Position numbers and translations under genes: made by a program
The notes under the pieces: model-generated
Told to the model about the DNA's origin: nothing
What the model saw: the letters and a program-made list of their open reading frames with translations, nothing else
The model's database searches: none
Assembly (NCBI GenBank): GCA_902500755.1
Contig: CABVRV010000002.1
Span: 1-64,000 of the forward strand
Direction: 5' to 3'
Length of the DNA: 64,000 nt
From: an uncultured Nitrospira sp.
GTDB taxonomy: Bacteria; Nitrospirota; Nitrospiria; Nitrospirales; Nitrospiraceae
In this document: in pieces, positions 8,348 to 17,428 of the stretch
How the letters are laid out: each line of letters opens with the position of its first letter
Numbering within the stretch: the first letter of the stretch is position 1

Positions 8348-8794
8348 ATGGCCGTCATCAGTGAACGACCCTATAAGAACTCGAACTTTCTCGTTGATCT
8401 TGGACGAGGAGACAGCCGTTCTCTGCTTGCGGGCTTTGCCGAAGTTATTTTTCCAGATTTTATGGTTGGCCAACCTAAGGGCGATCAACATCCTCAGCCT
8501 ATCGAACAAGCTGAAGTCATTGCTGTCAATCGTCTTGTCCTCAAGCGAGGGGTGATGGGATCTCTGGATCTCTATGCCTGGTGGGATGAGGCTCGGAAGG
8601 GCAAAGCCTCTCGACCGCGCACCGTGAAGGTTGAACTTCTGGGGGAGGACCAGTCAACAGTGGTGCTGACCTGGCGCTTCGACAATGTTCGTCCGGTGGG
8701 TCTTTGTTACTCACCCTTGCGTGCGATGGAAGGGGGCATCCTCATGGAGACTCTTATCTTGGAGTTTGACAGGATGGAGATGTTAGAAGGGTGA
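8348..8794 (+). CDS. Phage tail tube-like protein, copy B (divergent)
   Basis: A 148-residue paralogue of the preceding gene, with the same N-terminal ERPYKNSNFLVDLGRGD, the VLKRGVMGSLDLYAWWDEARKG motif and the closing METLILEFDRMEM. The central segment after GFAEV is quite different (FPDFMVGQPKGDQHPQP) and lacks the usual SGIGME strand, so this copy may be a cap or initiator or a tube variant, as in injection systems that encode several tube paralogues. I start it at the ATG at 8348, 32 bases after the first copy stops; GGAG lies 11 bases upstream. Confidence 0.8.
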   Translation: MAVISERPYKNSNFLVDLGRGDSRSLLAGFAEVIFPDFMVGQPKGDQHPQPIEQAEVIAVNRLVLKRGVMGSLDLYAWWDEARKGKASRPRTVKVELLGEDQSTVVLTWRFDNVRPVGLCYSPLRAMEGGILMETLILEFDRMEMLEG

Positions 8795-9334
8795 CATCCC
8801 AGAGAGATAGAGGCCACGGTATGATCCCATTGAGATGCAGGCCTCCCTCGCTTTCTGAGCGGTGATGCCTCCCCCAATGCTGCGGCAACGCGCTTGCCTC
8901 AACGCGGCCGACGCACGATGAACCGATGCACTCATCCCCTCCCCCTCGCTGCTCCCCCCTCACCTCAGGAATGATGAATTGGTCTCCAACTTTGCAGTAG
9001 ACTTACCGTAATGGCCATGAATGGATGCAGATCACAAGAAGGGTATGGACGTGTTCACGCAAGCAGGCGCTATCTGTTGTATCTTTTGCTTCTTCGCCAA
9101 CAGCACATGCCCATCTGTTCAGATTCGACAGAGACTCAACAGTGCTCCATGACCCACACAAAGCTTGGCCAAGGACAGCACGTGGCAGAAATCATGTTCA
9201 GGCTGCTGGCGTGGACCTCATGCTGCTGGTTACTTTGCCCTTCATGTGAGTGGTTCGACCTGCGAACAAGACCCTCCTAAAAGAAGATTTCAGACCTCCA
9301 TGGTGGAACGATTATGTTGAAAGGCTGGTGATCG
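8795..9334. other. Gene-free 540-base stretch
   Basis: No coding sequence is supported. Overlapping ORFs at 9011-9280 and 9025-9249 lack a ribosome site and any recognisable motif. A C-rich run occurs around 8937-8960. I see no clear terminator hairpin. Confidence 0.5.
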
Positions 9335-9847
9335 ATGCAGCGGTTCTTCTTGGCAGTGCTCTTGGTTCTAACCTGTGCGGCAGGTACGAGTTCACGGTCC
9401 GTGGTGGCTGCCAATTCTCTTGAGGAGGCGGAATTTGCCTATGAGCGTGGTGAGTATACACAGGCGGCCCGCCTCTTCAGTCCACTGGCGGAGCAAGGAG
9501 TGGCATCGGCCCAATTCCATCTGGGCTTGATGCATGAAAAAGGACGAGGTGTCCGACAGGATTACCCGACCGCACTGACGTGGTTTCGTAAGGCGGCGGC
9601 GCAGGGCTACGCTGGTCCTCAGAACAATCTGGCGCTGATGTATGAGAGAGGACGAGGCGTCCGGAAAGACTTAGTTCGCGCACTCATGTGGTATCACATC
9701 GCCGGTGCCTTGGTATCTGACACTGAGGGGAAGGCCGCCTTGAAGCGCCGAGACTATCTGACCTCACAAATGACGGCCGCGCAGATCGAGCAGGCGCAGG
9801 AGATGATACGAATTTGTCAGCAATCACAGTTTAAGAAATGCGACTAG
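9335..9847 (+). CDS. Secreted Sel1-repeat protein
   Basis: A 170-residue protein with a signal peptide (about residues 1-26, ending near VVAANS) and at least three Sel1-like helical repeats, with the signatures GVASAQFHLGLMHEKGRGV and GYAGPQNNLALMYERGRGV. Sel1 repeats are TPR-like scaffolds for protein-protein contacts, often in the envelope. A C-terminal helix with two Cys (residues about 163 and 169) could form a disulfide in the periplasm. Partner and pathway are unknown. Confidence 0.8.
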   Translation: MQRFFLAVLLVLTCAAGTSSRSVVAANSLEEAEFAYERGEYTQAARLFSPLAEQGVASAQFHLGLMHEKGRGVRQDYPTALTWFRKAAAQGYAGPQNNLALMYERGRGVRKDLVRALMWYHIAGALVSDTEGKAALKRRDYLTSQMTAAQIEQAQEMIRICQQSQFKKCD

Positions 9848-9998
9848 ATCAGGTTTTTTGCAATGCAAGGAAGTTTTAGGCATGAGGTCAGGGCTCGTAA
9901 TCCAATACCTCCGGCAGATGCCACGCCCCTTGCGTTCAAGCCTATCTAAGCTATACGTTACCTGAGATCAAGCTGAATCATGACAGGAGAATAGGTAG

Positions 9999-10466
9999 AT
10001 GAAGACCAACATACTTGCGATTACGTTGCTTTGCTGCGTGCTGATCGTTTCAGCGCTGCATGCTGAGGAAATTGGGAGTGTCGATACGGAATTCAAATGG
10101 CTGGGGCCAGATCATAAAATTGTAGTTGAGGCGTTTGACGACCCAAAGATTGAAGGCATCACCTGTCACCTGAGTCGATCAAAAAAAGGTGGCTTCAAAG
10201 GGATGGTCGGATTGGCAGAGGAAACCTCAGATGCTTCCATTGCCTGCCGTCAAGTCGGTCCCATTCGCGTTGTGAGTGAGCTGAAAGAAGGGGAAAAGGT
10301 ATTCAGCGAGAGTCGATCCCTTATTTTTAAGAGCCTACAAGTTGTCCGATTCTTCGACAAGAAACGCCAGACCTACATTTATCTCGTCTATAGCGATCGA
10401 GTGATCGAAGGCTCGCCCCAAAATGCTATCTCGACCGTGCCGATCCAATCCTGGTCAACTCGATAA
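9999..10466 (+). CDS. creA: CreA family periplasmic protein
   Basis: A 155-residue protein with a signal peptide (about residues 1-22) followed by the CreA domain: [27 protein letters not shown], then [13 protein letters not shown] and [12 protein letters not shown]. Two Cys in the mature part are conserved in the family. Its name derives from catabolite regulation in E. coli, but the molecular role is not established. It is a single gene in its own unit here, with TGACAGGAGAATAGGT upstream of the ATG as ribosome site. Confidence 0.88.
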   Translation: MKTNILAITLLCCVLIVSALHAEEIGSVDTEFKWLGPDHKIVVEAFDDPKIEGITCHLSRSKKGGFKGMVGLAEETSDASIACRQVGPIRVVSELKEGEKVFSESRSLIFKSLQVVRFFDKKRQTYIYLVYSDRVIEGSPQNAISTVPIQSWSTR

Positions 10467-10764
10467 AGTCCAGGAGGCAATGTAAGGAACCTCTGAATCT
10501 GACTGTGTGCTTGAGTGACTGTTCGATGGACTACCCTCGAAGTGGGCAGAAACCTCATGCCTTTTGCGTGAGTGTGCAACGGAGCAGTTTCTTTGGCGAC
10601 GAAGCTTGGGTGAACGAATGGTAAAGCGGATTAGCGGGGAATCCAAGGTTTGACCCCGTAAGCCGGCAAAGGAGGGTTTGTGACGACCGTATAGTGAGGT
10701 TTAGAGTCTTAGTATATTATATGTCTATCCCGAATACCGAATCGCTCTTCTCATGGAGGCTCCC

Positions 10765-11085
10765 ATGGTACGGAGCAAAGACGAGCAGCCCTACCGGGCA
10801 CGCGCGTTGAAAATCCTCCCCTGGATCTGCGCGAACTGCGGACGAGAATTTGAAGGCAAAAAGCTGAGTCAACTCACCGTCCATCACAAGGACCACAACC
10901 ATCATAACAACCCTCCGGACGGTAGTAACTGGGAGTTGCTCTGCCTCTACTGTCACGACAACGAGCATCAGCGCGATCAGGTCGGTAACGGGTCGAACGA
11001 ATCGCCGTCGAGCCGTGAACCGGATCGCCCCTTCACCCCTTTTGCTCATCTTGCCAACCTGATCAAGCGCAACACCGCAGGCTGA
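10765..11085 (+). CDS. yajD: YajD-like HNH nuclease family protein
   Basis: A 106-residue HNH protein. Zinc-binding CANC (CxxC) and CLYC pairs bracket the catalytic HHKDHNH and the DGSNWELLCLYCHDNEH block, closely matching E. coli YajD. The ATG at 10765 is preferred over 10753 because GGAGG at 10755-10759 lies five bases before it. The C-terminal tail ends in FAHLANLIK as in YajD. Substrate is unknown; stand-alone HNH proteins can be repair or housekeeping nucleases. Confidence 0.85.
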   Translation: MVRSKDEQPYRARALKILPWICANCGREFEGKKLSQLTVHHKDHNHHNNPPDGSNWELLCLYCHDNEHQRDQVGNGSNESPSSREPDRPFTPFAHLANLIKRNTAG

Positions 11086-11168
11086 TCAAGGCCGTGCCGA
11101 ACCTACAATGCCGGGTGTTGTTTTTTGAAAGAATCACCAGCTGTGCGCGTTCTTAGATCCGCTTCTGA

Positions 11169-11487
11169 GTGCTGGCCTTCGCGCTCCACGCGGATGAAGC
11201 CTTGTCATTCGGCCTCGAGCTAGGTACTGAAGATGAACCAGCACTGTGGCAACGTGATTTGACCGGAGCCATCGACCTCTGAATCGAGATCGGCCAGCCC
11301 GACGAAAAGATCCTGCGCCAGGCCTGTGGCCGTTCTAAACAAGTCGTTGTCTATATCTATGGCGCCCGCAGCGCCGAGGGATGGTGGGCAAACCAGAGAT
11401 CGACGCTTGATTAGCTGAAGAATCTGGCTGTGATGATGCTCCCGATAGAGAGCGTGATTCTCGTACTTCACGGATGCAGCCATCGCC
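11169..11487 (+). pseudogene. yaeQ: yaeQ pseudogene (fragment with two in-frame stops)
   Basis: One continuous frame reads VLAFALHADEALSFG, then TEDEPALWQRDLTGAIDL-stop-IEIGQPDEK, then QACGRSKQVVVYIYGARSAE, then a stop before LKNLAV. This is the middle and C-terminal part of YaeQ, a small PD-(D/E)xK-like protein. The TGA at 11279-11281 replaces the family's Trp codon in the LWIE motif and a TAG lies at 11411-11413. The N-terminal third is missing. The frame runs into the start region of the next small gene. Confidence 0.8.
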
Positions 11488-11501
11488 AGGAGGAATCGAC
11501 A

Positions 11502-11708
11502 ATGACCATCACCAGACCAATCACCGACCGTATTCTGGCCGTACTCCATGACTCACCCGAGTGTGATTTTGAACTCCTCGTCGCTCGATACCCTGAATTC
11601 ACCTGGAACGAACTTTTTCAGGAGGTCGGCCGATTGAGCCGAGCCAGGCAGGTGATCATTACGAGAGGAGTAGGAGTGTTCACGGTCAAATTAACATCGG
11701 TCAAATAG
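11502..11708 (+). CDS. Small hypothetical, possible winged-helix protein
   Basis: A 68-residue protein beginning at the ATG at 11502, which has AGGAGGA at 11488-11494 eight bases upstream. The pattern of three helices followed by a basic hairpin (RARQVIITRGVGVFTVKL) suggests a small winged helix. An in-frame extension further upstream belongs to the yaeQ remnant and is unlikely to be translated. Function unknown. Confidence 0.6.
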   Translation: MTITRPITDRILAVLHDSPECDFELLVARYPEFTWNELFQEVGRLSRARQVIITRGVGVFTVKLTSVK

Positions 11709-11738
11709 ACAAGCATACCGCGATAGGGGAAGTTGAGA

Positions 11739-13682
11739 TCACTGCTGCTGTTGTTCGTCTGGGTAGGATGTCGAAGCTGTGGCCTGATTGTGGCCGCTGT
11801 ACCAACGTTCCGTCGGACCATGAGACTCCAACGTAACGGATACCGCCATGTCGAGACGGTTTTTGGCTTCGCCTTCATAATAGCCGCTCGTCGGGGCAAT
11901 ATCCTGGTAGTCGCGTCCGACGGCGACGGTGATGTACCGTTCATCGCAGCGCCGCTGATGGGTCGGGTCGTACCCGACCCACATGGGGAGTTTCTGCCCC
12001 GATCCCGGTAGCAACACTTCAACCCAGGCGTGCATCTGCCCTTCGCCAGGGAGCAAGCCGGACACATAGCGAGCGGGTAAACTCGCCAAGCGGCACAGTG
12101 ACAGCATCACGTGCGTATAATCTTGGCAGACGCCTGACCCCAGGGCCATCGCTTCGGAGGCCGTCGTTCCGATGTGTGTTCGGCCCTGCTCATACCGCAA
12201 TGCCGCATGCACGTGATGGAGGATGGCTTCTGCCAGCTTGCCCGGCGCCCCTCCCCCACCCCGCAGTCGTTCACCGAGACGAACCAGTGCCTCAGACCGG
12301 TCAACCAGGTGGGTGAGTCGGGTAAACTCTGAAGAGGCAACCGTGCAATCCGTGTCCTGAGGATCGGTGCCTTGCACCGCCAGCGTGCCGTCGCTGAGAT
12401 AGCCGGTTTGAGTTCCAACACGCATGTCGACAGTACAGGTGATTTCCTTTTCCACACGCGCATGGTCCATCTGCCACACCAAATTTCCAAACGCATCGGT
12501 GTAATGCCGATAATCGGCCGGTGGGTCCATGTGCCACCGGACATCAAGACGTCGCTGATTGCCGTAGTGTTGATGTGGAGCGACACGCATGATGGTCCGA
12601 ACGTTCGTGACCGGCGCCTCATAGGTGTACGTGAATTGGATGCGAGCGGAGAGTAACGCTTTCACATCGTGAACCACCGCCTCATGATGCTCTAATCGGA
12701 GATGACGACGCGGGCTCGAAATTCTGACATCGTGAGTGTCCTCCGATCTGAAGTAGGTACGCGAAACAGCCATGGTAATTCGGTCAAGTTGCCGCAGCAC
12801 CTCGGTTAAGAACGACTCCAGCCCCATCTCATGGACTTCTTCCAAGGTCACAAAGTCCAAATCAGCGGCCAGTTGGCCTATCAGTCTGGCCGGTTCACGA
12901 TCGGACACTCCTGCTGATTTGTTCATCAGCCGTTCGATATGTTGACGATGCCCTCGAGTGCAGAAGCGAACGGACCGCGGAAAATATTCATTCAGCAATA
13001 AGAACTCGACAATCTTCTCCGGCGACACCACGGAGCGCGAGACCTTTCGGTAGGCTTCGTAGGCGCTGGCCGACTTCAGAATCGCCACGCATTGATGCAA
13101 ATCGGAAAGCTCCGTGGATTCCGAGGACATCTGCAGCAGGATGGGATGCACGAGCAGACGGGTCGTATGGTTTGCACGCTCGATATCCTTGCCGAGTCGG
13201 TAAAACGTCCATCCTTCATCGTGCAGCATCGTGCTGGCCATGATGCCGTGCAGGGTGTAACAGGTATCTTGCACCTCCGTGAGCAGACGATGCGGAGTCG
13301 TGGCGATGCTGGCGGGCGTGTAGGCTTTCCATGCCAAGTGGACCCGGTTGATATGGTGCCACACTTCGCTTGATAGCTGATCTTGAATGCCTCGAGCATT
13401 TTCTCTGGCGGCGCTGATCAAATTGACCAAGGCATTGGGATTAGCATGATCAAGAGTGAGAAACTGCATCACCGCCATGGTCTCGAGAGGTAGTCCGTGC
13501 CCCTCGTACAAGGCGAGTTGTCCGGTGCTCTCCAAGTACCACCGCCAAATTACATTTTGATCCCTCTGGTTCTGGCTCTCCAAGAGCAACTGGTAGTGGA
13601 CATTGATCAGTCGAGCCGTGTACTCGGCTCGTTCAGTATAGCGAGCAATCCAAAAGCACGATTCAGCGGTCCGGCTCAGCAT
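11739..13682 (-). CDS. Alpha-E domain / transglutaminase-like cysteine protease fusion
   Basis: A 647-residue fusion. Residues about 1-310 form the alpha-E domain (start MLSRTAESCFWIARYTERAEYTAR). Residues about 330-430 form the bacterial transglutaminase N-terminal domain. Residues about 480-600 form the transglutaminase core, with a complete triad: C519 (GVCQDY), H551 (HAWVEV) and D572 (GYDPTH). Usually alpha-E and transglutaminase are separate genes next to a circularly permuted ATP-grasp, as the upstream gene here is, six bases away. The set is thought to build and cleave a small peptide or peptide tag; the product is not known. Confidence 0.9.
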   Translation of the reverse strand: MLSRTAESCFWIARYTERAEYTARLINVHYQLLLESQNQRDQNVIWRWYLESTGQLALYEGHGLPLETMAVMQFLTLDHANPNALVNLISAARENARGIQDQLSSEVWHHINRVHLAWKAYTPASIATTPHRLLTEVQDTCYTLHGIMASTMLHDEGWTFYRLGKDIERANHTTRLLVHPILLQMSSESTELSDLHQCVAILKSASAYEAYRKVSRSVVSPEKIVEFLLLNEYFPRSVRFCTRGHRQHIERLMNKSAGVSDREPARLIGQLAADLDFVTLEEVHEMGLESFLTEVLRQLDRITMAVSRTYFRSEDTHDVRISSPRRHLRLEHHEAVVHDVKALLSARIQFTYTYEAPVTNVRTIMRVAPHQHYGNQRRLDVRWHMDPPADYRHYTDAFGNLVWQMDHARVEKEITCTVDMRVGTQTGYLSDGTLAVQGTDPQDTDCTVASSEFTRLTHLVDRSEALVRLGERLRGGGGAPGKLAEAILHHVHAALRYEQGRTHIGTTASEAMALGSGVCQDYTHVMLSLCRLASLPARYVSGLLPGEGQMHAWVEVLLPGSGQKLPMWVGYDPTHQRRCDERYITVAVGRDYQDIAPTSGYYEGEAKNRLDMAVSVTLESHGPTERWYSGHNQATASTSYPDEQQQQ

Positions 13683-13688
13683 CGAGTG

Positions 13689-15188
13689 TTAATCCTCGCC
13701 ATAGAGTACCCAGGTGCCTTTGCTCCCACCGCCTTGCGAAGAATTCACGACGAGCGATCCCTCACGTAACGCCACGCGCGTTAATCCCCCCAGTGAGAGG
13801 GTAATGTCCTTTCCGGAAAGTACGAATGGACGCAGATCAATATGACGTCCGGCGAACTCGAATCCACCGGCATGGTCGTCGACCAGGCACGGCAATCTCG
13901 AGAGCGATACGATCGGTTGTGCAATGTAGTTCCTTGGATTGTTGACGATGCGCGCATGAAAATCTTCTTGCTCCGCCTTGCTTGAGGCGGGTCCCATCAG
14001 CATTCCATACCCACCCGATTCATTGACGGCCTTCACGACAAGGGAGGAAAGGTGATCGAGCACATACTTCCGATCATGCTCGCTACTACAGAGATAGGTC
14101 TGGACGTTGGGAAGCACCGGAGACTCGTTCAAGTAGAAGGCAATCATCTGCGGCACGTACGCATAGATGGCTTTATCGTCCGCGACGCCGTTGCCGATTG
14201 CGTTTGCTAAGGCCACGTTTCCAGCGTGATACGCTCGAACAAGCCCTGGCACGCCTAACAAAGAATCCTGGTGAAACACTTCCGGGTCCAGAAAGGCGTC
14301 ATCCACTCGTCGATAAATGACGTCTACCTGTTGCAATCCTTGGGTCGTCTTCATGTAGACTCGATCGGATTCAACGATCAGATCTTGGCCTTCGACGAGT
14401 TCGATACCCATCTGAAGCGCCAGGAATGAATGCTCGAAATAGGCTGAATTATTGACCCCAGGTGTCAAGAGCACCACGGTAGGATTTTCGCGGATCTCCG
14501 GCGCGAGGTAGCGTAGATTTTCCAACAGCTGATTGGGGTAGTGATCCACCGGCCTGATTCGCATCTGCGCAAACAAGCTGGGGAAGACTCGCTTCATGAT
14601 CACACGGCTTTCCAATACGTATGAGACACCTGACGGGGTCCGCAGATTGTCTTCCAAGACAAGGTACGTGCCGTTCGTATCGCGGACGAGGTCAATGCCG
14701 GCGATATGGATATAGAGATCGCGGGGCGGTCTGAATCCGACGAACTCCCGGTGAAATCCTGACGCGCCTTCCACCAACTCACGAGGAATAATCCCCTCCC
14801 GCAAAATGCGCTGCTCGCCATAGACATCCAGCAAGAATGCGTTGAGCGCTTGGATGCGTTGTCGCACCCCTTGCTCGATGTGCCGCCATTCACTATTTGG
14901 AATGATGCGGGGCAGTAGATCAAAGGGGAAAATTCGTTCGGTTTGCTGGACGTCTCCATACACCGTAAACGTAATTCCCTGGTCTAGAAACGCTTTGGCT
15001 GCCTGCTCTTGATATTGAGCAAGTTCGCCGACCGAAAGCGACTGCAACTGGTCATATAATTGTCGATAGTGGGGCCGCGGTCGATCTGATGCCTCGAACA
15101 TCTCGTCGAAACCCTGGCCGATCTGATAGCGTTTGAAGAGGTCGTGGATTTTCGTGGAATGCAACTGGCGGTTTGAAGAAGGGCTCAT
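13689..15188 (-). CDS. Circularly permuted ATP-grasp type 2 protein (DUF404/DUF407)
   Basis: A 499-residue protein of the CP-ATP-grasp family, identified by the N-terminal QGFDEMFEASDRPRPHY, the VDLVRD...YLVLEDN motif (here GIDLVRDTNGTYLVLEDNLR), the YRRVDDAFLDP loop and the C-terminal GGYGMLMGP and GGGSKGTWVL motifs. These enzymes are predicted amide ligases. It precedes and is almost certainly co-transcribed with the alpha-E/transglutaminase gene. The start is the first in-frame codon giving a family-like N-terminus; two to four residues either way are possible. Confidence 0.9.
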   Translation of the reverse strand: MSPSSNRQLHSTKIHDLFKRYQIGQGFDEMFEASDRPRPHYRQLYDQLQSLSVGELAQYQEQAAKAFLDQGITFTVYGDVQQTERIFPFDLLPRIIPNSEWRHIEQGVRQRIQALNAFLLDVYGEQRILREGIIPRELVEGASGFHREFVGFRPPRDLYIHIAGIDLVRDTNGTYLVLEDNLRTPSGVSYVLESRVIMKRVFPSLFAQMRIRPVDHYPNQLLENLRYLAPEIRENPTVVLLTPGVNNSAYFEHSFLALQMGIELVEGQDLIVESDRVYMKTTQGLQQVDVIYRRVDDAFLDPEVFHQDSLLGVPGLVRAYHAGNVALANAIGNGVADDKAIYAYVPQMIAFYLNESPVLPNVQTYLCSSEHDRKYVLDHLSSLVVKAVNESGGYGMLMGPASSKAEQEDFHARIVNNPRNYIAQPIVSLSRLPCLVDDHAGGFEFAGRHIDLRPFVLSGKDITLSLGGLTRVALREGSLVVNSSQGGGSKGTWVLYGED

Positions 15189-15462
15189 CTCACATGTCCG
15201 CTACGAGAAAGACCGCTTGGCGTAGGCGCATTTCCAGAGGGCCAATACTCCTCTCTTTCCATCTGTATTGCAAGCGTAGGCTCCCGGGTAGCGTCAAAAT
15301 GAATGCATGCATTTCATGGATTCATCGCAATACATGCAGCGGAAGAGCTGAAACCTCATGACGATCTGCCTGTAGGTTTCGTGATCGCTTGAACCGCGTA
15401 ACGGGCTATGGTACTGATCACCCAGCGCTTGTGCGTCTTAGCCACCAAGGAGGAATATGACG

Positions 15463-15765
15463 ATGGCCACATCACAATCTGCTCAGCGAATCAAAGCCAA
15501 AGTTGCCAAGGGTACGGCCCAAGTAAAACGTACGGCCGTAAAGAAAGGTCAGGCGCTTGCGAAAAAAGGGCGGAAGACCGCTCAGTCATCGGCTAGCCAG
15601 GTTCGGAAGTTGGTGAAGGCAACCGGTAAAAAGGCGGCCAGTGGTCAAAAGACAGCTCGCGCGAAGGCCCGCAAAGCCGGAGCGGCCATCGGGAAAATTC
15701 TTGGCCGAGCGCAGGGCTTGAGCAGGAAGTTAGTCAATAAGGCGAAGAGGAGATTAACTTACTGA
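15463..15765 (+). CDS. Histone H1-like lysine/alanine-rich protein
   Basis: A 100-residue, very basic protein made of Lys-Ala-Thr-Ser-rich low-complexity sequence with repeated KKG and KTA motifs, like bacterial histone-H1 homologues (Hc1, AlgP tails). It probably binds DNA non-specifically and affects nucleoid structure. The ATG at 15463 is preferred over 15457 because AAGGAGG (15447-15453) is then nine bases upstream. Only composition supports the role; there is no folded domain. Confidence 0.65.
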   Translation: MATSQSAQRIKAKVAKGTAQVKRTAVKKGQALAKKGRKTAQSSASQVRKLVKATGKKAASGQKTARAKARKAGAAIGKILGRAQGLSRKLVNKAKRRLTY

Positions 15766-16031
15766 GCCGACCACTAAATAGTGCGCGCTCATTTCGAACA
15801 AAGACTCCCAAATCCCAATTTGATGAAGCATCAACGGATGGAACATGCACTATTTGACGACCTGCTCAGTAAGTCATCGGATGGCTCAGGTGACCTGTAT
15901 CCTCTTTTTGACTTCATGCAGATCGCACAAAGCTGCGGGTTCGCGCCTTTTGGCGGCTGGATGTCTTCATCCCGCTTGACATTAGCCTCCGGGATGGGTG
16001 ACCAATTTCGTCAGTCCAATGAGGGATGCCG

Positions 16032-16550
16032 ATGCGACAGTACGTCGTCCTCGCCTTGGCGATGCTATTGGTGCTCCTCTTCCTGTGGGGACGTCATCTC
16101 CAAGCATCGATCCATGTGAGCGATAAGGTCTACGACTTGTTTCTGTCCACCCTGTTATCTCATCGCGTACCAGCGGTTTCTGTCGACCGCCTCGATAAGA
16201 GCCACTTTCATATACTCGATGCCCGATCATATCGAGAGTTTGAGGTGAGTCATATCCCGGGGGCCACCTGGGTGGGTTATGAGGAGTTCTCTCTGGATCG
16301 GCTGGCTGGAATCGACAAACAGGCGCCAGTGGCAGTCTACTGCTCAGTAGGATATCGCAGTGAACGGATCGCGGATCGACTGCGGCAGCAGGGATACACC
16401 AATGTAGCCAATGTCTACGGAGGCATTTTCGAATGGGTCAACATGAAACATCCTGTTGTGACCGACGACGGAACCGAAACAGACGAGATTCACGGCTATT
16501 CAAAATTCTGGGGATTCTGGCTTATGCGAGGAGCACGCATCTATGGCTAA
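16032..16550 (+). CDS. Membrane-anchored rhodanese-domain protein
   Basis: A 172-residue protein with one N-terminal membrane helix (about residues 4-20) and a single rhodanese domain. D63-A-R (the family's LLDVR site), SHIPGA and the active-site loop CSVGYR with Cys104 are all present, so sulfur transfer is possible. The domain would face the periplasm. I choose the ATG at 16032 because GAGGG at 16021 abuts the other in-frame ATG at 16026. It lies alone on the plus strand. Confidence 0.8.
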   Translation: MRQYVVLALAMLLVLLFLWGRHLQASIHVSDKVYDLFLSTLLSHRVPAVSVDRLDKSHFHILDARSYREFEVSHIPGATWVGYEEFSLDRLAGIDKQAPVAVYCSVGYRSERIADRLRQQGYTNVANVYGGIFEWVNMKHPVVTDDGTETDEIHGYSKFWGFWLMRGARIYG

Positions 16551-16839
16551 TCAGCCAACTGTGTCGCCCGTATACCCCGTATACAGGGTCTAAACCCCGG
16601 TCGGAAATCGATGGGAGCAATTTCGTCCACGGGAAGCGCTGTGCAGGCACATTATGACAGATGAGCGGTGTTACGACGAGCACGCATCCAAACGTCTTTC
16701 AACACTACTCTCTTTAAAACATCTCGGCAGTCTACCGGCTTTCTCTCTTCCCTGTGTTGTTGATCTCTGCGTTTTGCTGCTACGTAATTGTAGAATGATG
16801 GATGTATCTAAAATTTTCGGCTAGACTGATTCTACAACC
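16551..16839. other. Intergenic stretch, no gene seen
   Basis: These 289 bases contain a short near-palindromic CCCGTATACCCCGTATACAGGG around 16566-16588 that could form a hairpin downstream of the rhodanese gene. There is no T tract, so it is not a convincing intrinsic terminator. Confidence 0.35.
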
Positions 16840-17364
16840 ATGGCCAAATTTGGGAACGTGCGTGAGTGGGAGAAGCCGTGCTCGCCCGACGTGATCGGCG
16901 AGCCGACACGCCACGCTATGTCGATATCGGAGAAGACACCCGACGAGGATCGGCCGTCTGGCCTGGTGCAAGTCTTGAAGGCCGGCGCTGTCTATTTTCT
17001 GATCGCGCTCGGGGCAGGATTTGTGCTGGAGGTCATTCGGCTTGAAGTCGTGGCCCTCCATTTCAGCGCGCGCATGGCTCAAGTGATGGAAATTCCCTCG
17101 CATCTTCTCGCCATGATTATCGCTGCACGCTGGGTGATCGACCGATTCACTTTGCCTCCCTTCCCCGGTATCCGACTCACCGTGGGTTTCGTCGCGCTCA
17201 GTCTCTGGCTGGTCATGGAATGGATCATTGTCCTCCCCTTCCACGGCCTCTCGCTCGACGAATACCTTGCCATACAAGATCCTGTTGTAGGAACCTTGCC
17301 CATCGGAGCACTCGGTGTCTTGACCGTCATGCCCTTTCTTGTTGGGTATCGATGGGATCGCTAA
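16840..17364 (+). CDS. Hypothetical four-helix membrane protein
   Basis: A protein of 174 residues, or 148 if translation begins at the in-frame ATG at 16918. Four hydrophobic segments lie at roughly residues 46-70, 82-100, 108-132 and 148-168. No motif or family is recognised. Neither start has a clear ribosome site; the first 26 residues are hydrophilic and not signal-like, so the shorter form is quite possible. Confidence 0.55.
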   Translation: MAKFGNVREWEKPCSPDVIGEPTRHAMSISEKTPDEDRPSGLVQVLKAGAVYFLIALGAGFVLEVIRLEVVALHFSARMAQVMEIPSHLLAMIIAARWVIDRFTLPPFPGIRLTVGFVALSLWLVMEWIIVLPFHGLSLDEYLAIQDPVVGTLPIGALGVLTVMPFLVGYRWDR

Positions 17365-17428
17365 GTTGCTTTCCTTGCCCTGCGCACAGTCGTGAGAAAG
17401 AATTCTCGTCGAGAGGAGGATCTACGTG

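Noticed and set aside
9011..9280. Overlapping ORFs of 74-89 codons in the gap before the Sel1 gene
   Set aside because: No ribosome site, no motif, and two overlapping frames of equal quality, as expected by chance.
11279..11281. TGA recoded as Trp in yaeQ
   Set aside because: A second stop (TAG) follows in the same frame, the N-terminal third is missing, and other genes in the window use TGA as a normal stop.
15781..16119. 112-codon ORF between the histone-like gene and the rhodanese
   Set aside because: It runs into the rhodanese gene in another frame, has no ribosome site, and its second half has shadow-like Ser/Cys/Trp composition.
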